Shown: positions 21,001 through 30,366 of the stretch, in pieces | Layout: every line of letters starts with the position of its first letter | Position numbering within the stretch: the stretch's first letter is position 1 | DNA from: Rhynchopus sp. YZ270_cl-10 | Lineage: Eukaryota > Euglenozoa > Diplonemea > Diplonemida > Diplonemidae | Length of the DNA: 64,000 nucleotides | Direction of reading: 5' to 3' | Assembly: GCA_964035575.1 (NCBI GenBank) | Contig: OZ037884.1 | Location: 1,178,001-1,242,000, forward strand | Made by a program: the position numbers and the translations under genes | The notes under the pieces: generated by a model | Seen by the model: only the letters and a program-made list of their open reading frames with translations | The model's database searches: none | Told to the model about the DNA's origin: nothing

Positions 21001-22076
21001 GTGTCTCCTGCGACGCACCGAAGCGCCTTTCTGCGAAGACCTGCAACCTCGACACGCTTGCCTCCGACTGGCCGCTTTACGTCCAAGCTGTGCGCGAGAA
21101 TGCACGCACGAACGACAGCGATCCCCTCCCCACTGTGCAGATCTTCGCACACTGCCTGGGTGCGCTCACATGCTCCATGGCTCTGTTGAAGGGCATGAAG
21201 GGCATGGATGGTGTGCGTTCAGTTGTCCTTTCCCAGGTGGGCTGGTACACATCCGCACCCATCGGGAAGTGGATGTACTGCACGTTCCCCTCCCGCCCGA
21301 GGTGGATGCGCCAGCAAGGCGTCGACCCAACTGACAACTCCCGCTGGTGCGTGCGGTGGTTTATGAGGGCATACTCGATTGCAACACGCAGGAAAGAGGG
21401 GTGCTCGCAGCCGACCTGCCACCATGCAAACTTTGTGTACGGATCGCTTCATTTGCACGCAAACTTGAACGACGCGACACATCGCCACATGAGGTCGATG
21501 TTTGGGTACACTAACCTCGACACCTTAAAACACATGGAGAAGACAGTGCGGGAGGGGCAAGTGGTCAACCGCGCTGGTCACGATGTGTACGCAACGAACG
21601 AGAAACTGCACACTTTTGTTCGAAAGCAGATCCCGGTGCACATCATCCATGGGGGGCGGAACGGCCTGTGGTCGAGGAGAGGAGCTGAGAAGATGATCAA
21701 GGAGCTGCGCCAGATTGCCAAGGAGCAGCACCACCTTCCAGAAGACATCTATAGCAGCATGCCATTCGCAGACTACGGGCACCACGACTGCATCTACGGC
21801 AAGAACGCGTCAATCGATATCTACCCGAACATACTCGAGCAGTTGGACAAGCATAACGCTCGTTCCACGCCAAAGCCTGCGGACCCGGATAAGTGCTGCG
21901 GAACCCGAACATTGAGGACAATTCAGTGGTCCAGCAAAGAAGACCGGAATGAGTTTTACCTCTTCATATGCTCCGCATTCCTGGTCCTGTTCTGCTACAT
22001 GTGGTTGCGTGGGATTGCGCTTCCTCTGCCAAGTTTGTTTGCGGAGGTTCCAGTGTGCAAGGTGTTAGGAGACTAA
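18063..22076 (+). CDS. GMC oxidoreductase fused to an alpha/beta hydrolase, 1337 aa
   Basis: Residues ~33-640 form an FAD-dependent GMC oxidoreductase of the cholesterol-oxidase-like branch. Evidence: dinucleotide motif VVVGSGYGGSV (~35-45), GCGLGGTSLIN (~122), the cysteine cluster CNNCGDCVTGCNVGAKNT (~235-252) typical of this branch, and GMC C-terminal motifs HSLGGC (~562) and SCGINPLLTITALSER (~610). A linker domain (~665-800) is followed by an alpha/beta hydrolase (~935-1270) with oxyanion-side HGVG, nucleophile elbow FAHCLGA (~1028) and a His-bearing YGHHDCIYG (~1238). The nucleophile position holds Cys, not Ser. A hydrophobic segment near 1297-1315 may anchor the C-terminus in a membrane. 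Likely role: oxidation of a sterol or similar lipid alcohol coupled to ester or lactone chemistry. The same two-domain order is known in bacteria, so ancient transfer is possible. No intron. Confidence 0.82.
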   Translation: MPCPSKKHKHHSGSTRQKSFFTLTKTHDLMKPEYDVVVVGSGYGGSVAAMRASALKGEDGVRQSVCLLERGREFLPGDFPDEIASCLADLQVTMQHKDDVISTAGCKTALFDVRKYDELAIVQGCGLGGTSLINANVAMRADERVYQSPEWPEVLRDEFKTGFTKYFKAATDMLGSTLYKYKDTRPLTKADALRRATVNATDSPDMAQAKWGWTPINVTFEETMHRTSGLTQPACNNCGDCVTGCNVGAKNTTAMNYLPAAWVQGTSIFCNTEVRRISRQGGMWVVHYRMNTAKGSPNKFHNTEMWVRAKTVVLAAGTLGTNEIMLRSKTSTEQPLSMSNFLGSHYSGNGDTLGAATFTDQKVQNFGAGHGEVDSEFQSGPCITSIMDNRRKRKRKPSASPSDIGDLEDLDKGFIVQDCAVPGALRAASGMVLPLHLIASKFAGISTPEGLSEIFKEIAKGEQGTLENLEAFLVMSHDRASDADGTNCPEKGWGKISLSTFDPKTDPKALRQRAIVKWPGVAKLENWKIAEDGMRKLGKALGAADDDFIPNPLLEQGIAVSVHSLGGCVMSENCDTGVVNHKGQVFRGDTPASEAVHEGLYIMDGSIVPRSCGINPLLTITALSERCMEHFQRDNKLVSITDEHELRCRQYPRPMMKPSHGFILGVEEMSGRLDPKGEPVMENEDRRKCNTVLQVTLPDLPALEKDSGFSGNFIEGTLTCKLFSPDALQISDTRCQILAQDPDVVDGRRTVYQFKMTTTEGRVYYFDGYRKIQCNTCSPFQSLWQDTTRMMVTITSGPQCPWTAVTDAEKATAKSNVTHTGVLTVGLANLIRQISTHRSISKCEDTRSNSTLNRLLTFLCQHVVSARYKWLFFKNITKTYLLVNTLNAPSRAMNWTLESPDRYRTLQCKLTKEYYIEVPTDDGPVARVTLRRYQGGSKGPVILMHGVGVSSRIFLPNTIQTNLVEYLFNNGYDVWLPEMRVSCDAPKRLSAKTCNLDTLASDWPLYVQAVRENARTNDSDPLPTVQIFAHCLGALTCSMALLKGMKGMDGVRSVVLSQVGWYTSAPIGKWMYCTFPSRPRWMRQQGVDPTDNSRWCVRWFMRAYSIATRRKEGCSQPTCHHANFVYGSLHLHANLNDATHRHMRSMFGYTNLDTLKHMEKTVREGQVVNRAGHDVYATNEKLHTFVRKQIPVHIIHGGRNGLWSRRGAEKMIKELRQIAKEQHHLPEDIYSSMPFADYGHHDCIYGKNASIDIYPNILEQLDKHNARSTPKPADPDKCCGTRTLRTIQWSSKEDRNEFYLFICSAFLVLFCYMWLRGIALPLPSLFAEVPVCKVLGD

Positions 22077-22200
22077 GTGTTCAAAGGGCTAACAAATTGG
22101 CCATGTTTTGTTCTAGATGGTGCAAACCCAAAGGCGAAAAGTCCACCTTTTTCTTCTTCAAAAAATAAGAAATTTCTGAAAATAAAAACACACATCCGAT

Positions 22201-22236
22201 CAGTGCCTGCGTGTGAGGCGTTTGCACTATCTTCAC
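22201..22236 (+). repeat. Dispersed motif R4, copy 1
   Basis: GTGCCTGCG ... GAGGCGTTTGCACT, 125 bases after the stop of the GMC gene. Other copies are near 24379, 27730 and 54366. Confidence 0.6.
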
Positions 22237-22852
22237 TTTTTTTTTTATTGCACCTTCCGCATTATCTTTGTTTTGTTTTGTTGTCTCGTTTCTTGAAAGT
22301 AACAACAGCCCACGCTGCACACATGATGTTCCCTTCCCTTTTCCCCCTCCACACCACCCATTGTACATGTATTTCTACTTGATTCTTTTCGACTTTCGAG
22401 TCAGTGTTGTCATTGGCAACCGATTTCTTCGTTTCTCTCTCTCTCTCTTTTTCTTCCACGAAAAACCGACCGCATTTAGTGTTGACACTTTTTAAAAAAA
22501 AAGCTACTTCTTTCTCGCATTTCAGTTTTTGTACCCACTGGTCCATTCCATCTCTAGGTACCAAAAATGTCTTTTAAAACATAATTTTTTGTTTGTCTTC
22601 GGGTAGTTGCATTTCAGTAGTCCAAGAAACTTGGCGTCCATAAGTCGGATATGAGGTCTTGGGGGTATTTTGTTGCCTTCTTTTTCGCCAAACATATTTT
22701 TTGAGTACTGTATGTTTCACTGCCTCTTTTTTGGTGATGCGTGATGTATTGTAACGTATACGTCTTGTGAACTCCCTTCCCCCTCCTCCCCGCCCATCCC
22801 CTACGCCCATTGTGGCATATTTTTTGTTTTGTATCTCAGCCACGATATTTTT

Positions 22853-22934
22853 TGGTGACTAAGCACGAGAGGCTTGCGTTCATCTTACAAACTTTTCAAA
22901 GATGTGTGTGCACGAGAGGCATATTCATCTTAAC
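22853..22934 (+). repeat. Dispersed motif R3, copy 1 (double)
   Basis: GGTGACTAAGCACGAGAGGC, then GTTCATCTTA; the half motif CACGAGAGGC ... TTCATCTTAA follows within 50 bases. Other copies are near 56500 and 61443. Confidence 0.65.
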
Positions 22935-24378
22935 GTTTTCCTTTTTTCTCCTACTTCAGATCAGGGAAATGGCTTTGGGCTTTTCTCCAAAATCCGGAAG
23001 TATGCGAAGGTCGCATAATTCGGTTTTTAGCAGCTATTTCCCTGCTTCAGATTGTTGCTCAACTCCCCACAAAAAACAAAGAAAGTTGGTGAAGATACTG
23101 TTTATACTCTACACTACATGCAGAGTATCAAAAAAATTCCACCCACGCGTCCCCCTACCACCTTCTGCAAACCCCGTGCTGTATGCACTGAGGCAAATCT
23201 CAGTGCAACAACTGTGGTATCTTCCTGACAGAGGTGCGGCTTTGCTAACAGACCATTGTGTGATAACGTTCAGGGAACACACATATTATAGTTTGTTTTG
23301 TGTTCGTCTTTTTTTGGTGACCGCCCCGAATTAATAATACGAAGACGAGGAAAAGCAAAAGAACTAACCTCATGTGGTGCGTTTAGTGTGCTGCGTCCCA
23401 GAGGCGTTTGTTCACATTAACAACTTCACTTTCTCCTTTTTTTTTCTCCAGGATCTTTTGCAGGAAGAGCTGCAAGAGAATGAATCCCGATCTTTCCCCT
23501 CCTTTCCCTTGTGTTTCCATCGAACACAGTAAAAAAAAACAACAGGTGACGACACCCTCCCCTTTTTTGCCAGTTGTGTGCACGTTTAGGAAGGCAACTT
23601 CCTCTTTAGCCCGCCGACTCCATGTTCTTGGAGCTTCCAGGACTGTGCATGCCCCGTTCCCTAAAAGGAATGGTAAAAAAAGTTTTCAAAATAACAAAAT
23701 AACAAAAAATTTCACAAAATACCATTCAAAGTTCCTCGTGTTTTCCCCGATCGTTCTTCCTCCCCCTTTTCTTGTCAAAGAGTTGACAGGTGCGCAGATT
23801 GCACACAGTATCGATGGCTCGTCTTTTTCTTCAATGTGAACCCTTAATCAGCGCTTTTGTTGCTTATTCGTCACGTTGTAAGGTTATGTCACAAGACTTC
23901 AAAACTTTTTTTTTTGTGTAGCGTGGTCGAAGGTCGTACAGTACATAGTTAAGACTTTGCAAAAAAAATTGATGGGGTTTTTTTTCACCCCTTTACTCTT
24001 TGGCCGTAAAGGCTGTGTAAAAGACTTTGTAAAAACTTGCGCTCCGATCACGAATTTCGCATCCCGTTAACTCTATCTTTCTTTTAAATAGAAAATGAAA
24101 TCTATTTTGGTGTGGCTGACGCCATGGTGTGACTGAATGGGGGGTGCACAACGTACACAAGAAGTGCGAATCACCCCCCCTTCAGCCATATCAGTCCAAA
24201 TAAGTGGCAGATACTTTGGGGCCTTTTTTTTTGGCGCCAAACATATTCGGAATACTGTATTACAAAGAACCCCCCCCTCCGTCCTGAGAGGCACAAAATA
24301 ACACAAAACTAGATCATCTCATCCCCACCCCACCCAAAAGCCCTGAGAAAACTTGGTGACCGGAAATATATTAAAACC

Positions 24379-24430
24379 AGTGCCTGCGTCCGCCGATGAA
24401 CGGTGAGGTGTTTGCACTTTCAACTCTTTA
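24379..24430 (+). repeat. Dispersed motif R4, copy 2
   Basis: GTGCCTGCGTCCGCCGATGA, then GGTGAGGTGTTTGCACTTTC, the longest form of this motif. Confidence 0.65.
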
Positions 24431-24997
24431 AAACTGCTCTTAGGAGAACATAGGGTCAAAATGTCGTGACTGAGCATCAGTCAGGCAGCGTGCAAAACAC
24501 CTAACACCTGTTCTGCGCGTTTGAAATGAATTATGGGATGTTCAATCATATTGTGATATTACCGTATATTTTCATGACCACAGTACTTTTATCCCAACCT
24601 GCGAAATGGGGTGCTAAAAAAAAACCCCCCAACAAAAAACAAAAGAGCAAAAACAACAAGAACAAACACCCCCTCCCTAAAAAAACTAAAACTTCAAAAA
24701 CAAAAGCACAAAACAAAAAATATCAAAAAAAAACTTCATAAAAACCCGCGAGTGCAGGTATTGACTTTTTTTCATCTGGGGCTGGCATTGGATGGTCCGT
24801 CGGTGGTTTCCCCATCCTCATTTTTTTTATTGTTGCCTCATGAAGGAGGAAATAGAAACAAAGCATTTTGAACACACTTTGCGGTTCTAGGGACGAACCG
24901 CGCTGCAGAGCCACTCCTCACCAAAACAGGTCGAGATGTGCGTTTCACCACTCTCCCATGGGTTTTTATCGTGTGATGAGTGTTAAGTTTCTATTTT

Positions 24998-25067
24998 TTG
25001 TGCTTTCATCCCGGATGGCTGGCATCGTACAGTAGGTCAGTCAGAGGGCCTGCATCAACAACTACAG
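24998..25067 (+). repeat. Dispersed motif R2, copy 1
   Basis: About 68 bases beginning TTGTGCTTTCATC, with GGATGGCTGGCATCGTAC and CCTGCATCAACAAC. Highly conserved with 26061-26129 and 26952-27019. Confidence 0.75.
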
Positions 25068-25266
25068 TTTTTTTTATGTTATTTCTAACCTGAAAACAAA
25101 AATTGAAAGAACTCTTTTAGATATTGTTCCATAACAGATGTGCGGGGGGGTAGTTCTAATAGCAAAACATGTTGCATGTTTTGGTGAATGAGTTTATCTT
25201 TCAATTTAGTTATTATTTTTTTTTTTTGGATTTTCACTTCAATTTCATCGGTGCTCAATAAAAAAG

Positions 25267-25312
25267 GTGGAGTACACTCTAGGGTGGCTGCACGAATACA
25301 ACCAAAGTTTTC
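25267..25312 (+). repeat. Dispersed motif R1, copy 2 (variant)
   Basis: GTGGAGTACACTCTAGGGTG then GCTGCACGAATACAACCAAA; same layout as copy 1 but of the ACTCTAGGGTGGC subtype shared with 26677. Confidence 0.7.
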
Positions 25313-26060
25313 AAAAAAAAAAAAAAACACACCAAATCAACCCCTGATTTTGCCTTGAGTTAAAAGTGGTTATCAGACCACCAAACTCTCCCACGAAATT
25401 TCAGGCAAGAATCAGGTGAGTCAAAATAATAATAAAACAAGGGGTCACAAACATTCACAAAACAGGCAATTCGTAATCCTCGAAGGGACGCAAATATTTA
25501 GGGTGAACCTTCGTGGTGAATTATAGGCTGATAGACGTCGGGCTGGTTTGCCCATTTGTCACTTTTTACCACCGATTTAAACGGATCACCGCCGATCGCG
25601 ATCGATCAGCACCGATCACCACCGACCACAATTAGGGTAAACCTTCGTAGTGAATTATGCTGATTTTTGTGACTTTTTTTTGTGGCAGGGCGCATTCTTG
25701 GCGGACGACCTCCCCCCCCCCGTCTTGTCCCCCGTGTTACTGCGTTCTGGCCTGCTCTGACACGGTTCCTTTGGACTTACTTTATTTGCGATATTCATAT
25801 TTTCTAATCTGGAAAATGGTCAACCACCATACCCACCATGTACAGGTAAGTCGCCCCTTTCCCCGGCTTACTTTCCACTTATGGTGTGTCGTATGTTTTT
25901 TATTTTGGGGAAAAAAACATGTGTGCACATATCAGTTGGTTGCACATATTGCTTTTCACTTCTTTTTTCTGTCCGCCCAAGAAAGAAAAAAGGAAAACAA
26001 GACAAGGTCGCTTGGTCCAATATTTTTTTTTTTTTTTTACATCATTTTTTTTGTGCTTTT

Positions 26061-26129
26061 TTGTGCTTTCATCCGGATGGCTGGCATCGTACGTGGGTCA
26101 GTCGGAGGTGCCTGCATTAATAACCACAG
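26061..26129 (+). repeat. Dispersed motif R2, copy 2
   Basis: Same as 24998-25067 with a few substitutions and one short deletion after ATCGTAC. Confidence 0.75.
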
Positions 26130-26504
26130 TTGGTGCTATAGGAAATGAGTGAGGGGGAAACGACCTGTCAGCGACCTGTCAATATCGGCCCCCCCTGGAG
26201 CACCAACAGTTTTATTTTTTTTTTTTTGAACTACGCTTTCTATCTTAGATTTGAAAAGTGTATGAAACAAATTCTTATTATCAAACATGCTCTTGAGTTC
26301 CATTATCACCTGAGTCTTAGGGTTTGGACTTCCAGGAAGAAAGGGCGCGTGTTGTCACCCTCAAATACGTTCTGTTCGAATTGGAAAAAAAAAAAGTAGA
26401 AATAAGTGAAGTTTTAAGGGCTCTGTCCTATTTTGCCACAGCTCCCTCCCCACCCTCACCCCCCTAACACCGCCAGATTTTGTGCAATAGCAACACAACA
26501 AACA

Positions 26505-26552
26505 TAGTGGAGTTCATCTTCGGGTGTCTACACTAAAACAACCAAGTTTTCA
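26505..26552 (+). repeat. Dispersed motif R1, copy 3
   Basis: TAGTGGAGTTCATCTTCGGG then TGTCTACACTAAAACAACCA. Confidence 0.75.
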
Positions 26553-26676
26553 ACAAAGAATAATACTGATTCCTGGGTGAGGAGATCAGGGTTGAGGATT
26601 TTAGCCTGTTCTTGCAGGGAATAAGAGATATGGGTTTTCCCATATCTTCTATTCACGGTGTGCAAAAAAAAAAAGT

Positions 26677-26730
26677 ATAGTGGATGGAGCACACTCTAGG
26701 GTGGCTACACTAATACAACCAAATTTTCAA
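26677..26730 (+). repeat. Dispersed motif R1, copy 4 (variant)
   Basis: TAGTGGATGGAGCACACTCT then GGCTACACTAATACAACCAA; shares ACTCTAGGGTGGC with 25267. Confidence 0.7.
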
Positions 26731-26951
26731 AAAAGGAAGGGTTCCTCCGATACGGTTGCCGATCACCCAACAGGTAATTTGAGCAATCGTCGGGAAAAAA
26801 AAAAAAAAACCTTTTTTTTCCCTTTTACTTACCTATCAGAGTTACTATTTTTTACAGTGCCAGATTCTATCCTTTCCCAACTTTTGCAGCTAACCCGCTA
26901 AGCCTCCTTTGATGTTACCCAACACCTTCTGTTGTAGGCCGCAGGGGTGGG

Positions 26952-27019
26952 TTGTGCTTTCATCCGGATGGCTGACATCGTACAGTGGGTCAGTCAGAGG
27001 TGCCTGCATCAACAACCAC
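26952..27019 (+). repeat. Dispersed motif R2, copy 3
   Basis: TTGTGCTTTCATCCGGATGG then CAGTCAGAGGTGCCTGCATC; the best preserved of the three. Confidence 0.75.
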
Positions 27020-27192
27020 CATTTTACATTTGGATACCTGTGGAGAACGTGGTCACCCCTTTGTCAGTATTTGTATAAAATTATTTTCCAAAAAATAAGA
27101 AATGTCGATACTATAGCGAAGAACTGTCTTGTGCACAACAGAGTATCAAACGAGCAATGATCAATGCTTTTTGCAAGCTAGCTCTGCACAAG

Positions 27193-27243
27193 GTGTGTGT
27201 TTGATAACTCAGAGGGGTAATTCTTGCACAGAATATGGTCCCA
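27193..27243 (+). repeat. Dispersed motif R5, copy 1
   Basis: GTGTGTTTGATAACT, then GGGGTAATTCTTGCACAGAA, then TATGG-CCCA. Second copy at 56691-56742. Confidence 0.7.
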
Positions 27244-27729
27244 ATGTGTGTGTGTGTGTGTTCCCCTCAAACACCCCCCCCCTTATTGCCCCACCCCTTA
27301 ACTTCATCATGAAGAAGTGCACCATTCACTGAGAAGTTCCGAAGCACCACTCAAAAGCCCCTCCCAACCCAAAACCTCAAACCCCCCCATTTCGAAGCAG
27401 GTTTTATTTTATTTTTGGGCCAACAAGGCACAAAAAAACTGTGAAAAAAAAGTCGTCAAATGACCAAAAAAAAAAAAAAAAACCCAAAAACCCAAAAACC
27501 CGCTCAACTATTTATTGAGGCACCAAGTTTTTCTTGTTTTTTTTTTTCCTTACACGTAGTGTAGGGCTGCGTTCAACGAAAATAATCTTCCCCCCCTTTT
27601 TCTAGTCGAGTAATCAAGATCAGTTGGCGACTGTAAGAGTCGAGTTTTCTCTCCCCAATCTCTCTGGCAACAATCTGAGAGATATTACAAAAAAAAAGAC
27701 GCTAAAAAAGGCGCATATTTTCTTTTCTC

Positions 27730-27770
27730 CAGTGTCGCCGATGTGACGGTGAGGCGTTTACACTTTCAAG
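27730..27770 (+). repeat. Dispersed motif R4, copy 3
   Basis: CAGTGTCGCCGATGTGACGG then TGAGGCGTTTACACTTTCAA; about 17 bases before R1 copy 5. Confidence 0.6.
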
Positions 27771-27786
27771 TTCTCTTTAAAAAAAC

Positions 27787-27835
27787 ATAGTGGTGTTCAT
27801 CTTCGGGTGTCTACACTAATACAACCAAGTTTTCA
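27787..27835 (+). repeat. Dispersed motif R1, copy 5
   Basis: TAGTGGTGTTCATCTTCGGG then TGTCTACACTAATACAACCA. Confidence 0.75.
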
Positions 27836-28283
27836 ATAAAACAAAAACAAGTCTTCGATTGAAGTTTTCGGGCTTGCAGTATATGAACCTACTCTAAAAA
27901 CGAATTTTAACGAAAAAAAATGTAACAGAAAAATGGGAGCCCCACCTTCACCCCCACCCTCACCCTCACCCCTATCTGTGTTTTTCACTTTATTCTTTTT
28001 GTGCTCCCGTTGCTGAGTGGAAGCGTTGCAATGCAAAAAAAACAACTGTCGAGATCTGATCAAGCGGAACGGATATATTTTAGTTTTTTTTTTTTATAGT
28101 TCGCTGATTAAATGTTATGTCTCATCGACTGCACGGGGTTTATGCTGTTAAATGAACATTATTTATTGACCAGGAAACGATTCCTTCTTACCCAATGTTT
28201 TCTATTTTTTTTCTCTTTCTTGCTTTCCTCGTCTCTTTTATTGGAAAGTTCAAAGTCATTGAATTAAAAAAAAAAAAATAACT

Positions 28284-28334
28284 AGTAGTGGAGTTCATCC
28301 TCGGGTGTCTACACTAATACAACCAAGTTTTCAA
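28284..28334 (+). repeat. Dispersed motif R1, copy 6
   Basis: TAGTGGAGTTCATCCTCGGG then TGTCTACACTAATACAACCA, closest to the consensus. Confidence 0.75.
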
Positions 28335-28482
28335 AATAACTATTTCTCTCTTCCGCGATCACAGAGAGACATATCTCTCAAACGTTTTTTTTTTCTCATT
28401 ATTTTTCTTCTTTTGTTCACAAGATGGTGGTGCCGGCTGCACACAACCTACGGAGGATACTTATTACGGGGATGTTTACATA

Positions 28483-28695
28483 CCGTAAACGTACTATGTG
28501 GTTTCCGAATTCTCGAATATAGTTTCTGAGGTGGTTCTCTGGGCACCTATCGGCGCTAATTTCTGGTAAAACACCAAAAAAAAACCCAAAATAGATGATT
28601 TTGGGCTGGGTTTCCGGACTAGGTCATATGGACCGTAAAAATGTTGGAATTTTTGGGAGAAAATCGGTCTGTTGGACTATATAGTACGTTCACGG
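28483..28695. mobile_element. TA-flanked MITE, 213 bp
   Basis: Inverted ends CCGTAAACGTACTAT (left) and CCGTGAACGTACTAT (right, complemented), 14 of 15 matching, with TA at 28481-28482 and 28696-28697. No coding capacity. Likely Tc1/mariner-type. Confidence 0.7.
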
Positions 28696-29815
28696 TAATA
28701 CGCAAGGAGGACCACTTCACATCCCCAATCAGTTATGTCTTCTCCGTAGTGTGTGTGTGACCCTGGTGACCATAGGAGAAATCGCATTTATCTTAACAAC
28801 ATTTTAGTTTATATTTGGGGCCGTCCGTGAACCCCAATAAAGGTAACATCAAAAGGGCGTATCCTCAGGGGGCGCATTGAAATTTTTCATCGATGTTTTT
28901 TTTTTTTTTGATGGATTCAGATCGTGTCGTTCTGTAGTACATTGAAAAGGAAGCAAAAAAAAGTGATGAAAAATTCTGTAGAACTCTGAGTTTAAAATAC
29001 TGTGAAGCGATGTTAGAAATCGGCTTACCTTTTTGGGAGGTTCGGTGGACGCTGCCATTTTTTCTTGAGGCGTTTACTCGACACAAAAACAAATAAAAAA
29101 AACAGCTTGAAACTGATGAGAAGGAGGGTTCTTACATGCTCAAGTTTATATTTTCAAAATAAAAAAAAAATGAAATGTTTTTCCCTCCCCTATTAACTCC
29201 CCTTTCGCCCCCCCCTCCCCCCTCCCCCCGTTTTCTTGTTTGATCGATGCTTTCCATTTCACATATTTGAGTCGAAAGTGTTTGTAACAACAACTTTTTT
29301 TTGGTCTGGTAACCTTTTGCCGGTCCACATACATGGTAAGAAAGAGAGAGCTTTTATGCAGACTGATTTGCAGCAGGAAAAAAACGCTCGATTTAATCTA
29401 CTTTGCTCCCAAAAATCCAAGGAAAAAAGAAAAATCGATGGGGGGTTAAAGTAGCAGAAAGTTTGACGTTAGAAATAATGGGGAAAAAATAAAAAACGCT
29501 CGTACCCACATTGGGGAATTTTGGGTGTCGGTACAAAAAAAAAAAAGTTTAAAGTAGCACACGATGGGGTAACATAGTTCCACTGCGACACAAGAAAAAA
29601 AGGCCCCCTTCTCTTTTAGCCCCCCTTATTTTTTAGGTGGCTAATCAATGCTCTAAAAATATACAAAAAAATACAACAAAAAAAGATTGATGAATAACCA
29701 TTCAAAACATTAAGTAATCCAATCAGACTAATCAATGAAAGGCGTATGATGGTCTTGTTGCTTTTGAGATACGCGAGGTGAATCTGCTGTTCTGTGGTGC
29801 CTGCTGTCCACAAAG

Positions 29816-30300
29816 ATGCGTTTTATGTATTTTTGTTTTGCACCACAATTGTCACCAACCTACGATGTGCACCATCTCATCTCCCCAGCGAGGCGTCTTC
29901 ATCTATTTTCTGAATTTCCCTCTTTTCTCAACTTTCACCATTTGAGTAGAACCTGCATACCACCCTTTAGAGCAGAAGGTGGGCAGGATGCTGGTGGTAT
30001 CCGCGACCTAGGGGATGAACCTAGCCCCACGTCTGCCAGCAACACCCCACAGACAGAGCCTGATGCAGGAGGTGTGGGTGTGGCATCAGTGGTTGAGGTG
30101 CCACCATTGTCCGAGGGGCTCTTCACACTCGTCAAGGGGGACGGGACGTCGCATCTCGTTGAGTTGTGTTGTTGATGGTGGGGTGGAGGGGAAGGGGCAG
30201 TACTATGTTCTTGTCTCGCAGGGAGATGGTCACCGTTTATCTCACGGTAGTCTCAAAGCGTTGTTTCCCTTTGGTTCAATCCTGATTAGTGAGGGCGTAG
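29816..30300 (+). other. Coding-like patch upstream of ankyrin gene 2
   Basis: Richer in G and C than its surroundings. One frame (residues with SNTPQTEP and FTLVKGDGTSHLVE) stops near 30175; a second resumes after a CTCGCAG at about 30220 with GDGHRLSHGSLKAL. A short GT-AG intron between them is conceivable. It may be a 5' exon of the ankyrin gene or the relic of another gene; no family recognised. Confidence 0.3.
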
Positions 30301-30366
30301 TGTGATCTGGTGCAACTTTCTCACCCTTTATTTGTGTACATTTTCAGGAGAACTCACAACACAACA

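Larger units (their letters stand above)
22077..29815. other. Gene-free AT-rich region with dispersed motifs
   Basis: 7.7 kb with no supported gene: frequent A/T homopolymers, short frames of biased composition, and at least five families of 35-70-base motifs listed separately, all on the plus strand. A 213-bp MITE lies at 28483-28695. Two copies of TTAGGGT(G/A)AACCTTCGT lie at about 25499 and 25633, around a GATC/ACCG-rich stretch. Confidence 0.6.

Noticed and set aside
22810-23334. Possible 174-residue gene in the gene-free region
   Set aside because: Composition follows the AT-rich background, it overlaps the R3 motif, and no domain or start context is visible.
25499-25664. Telomere-like TTAGGGT motifs
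   Set aside because: Only two isolated occurrences, each part of a longer unrelated repeat; no tandem TTAGGG array.
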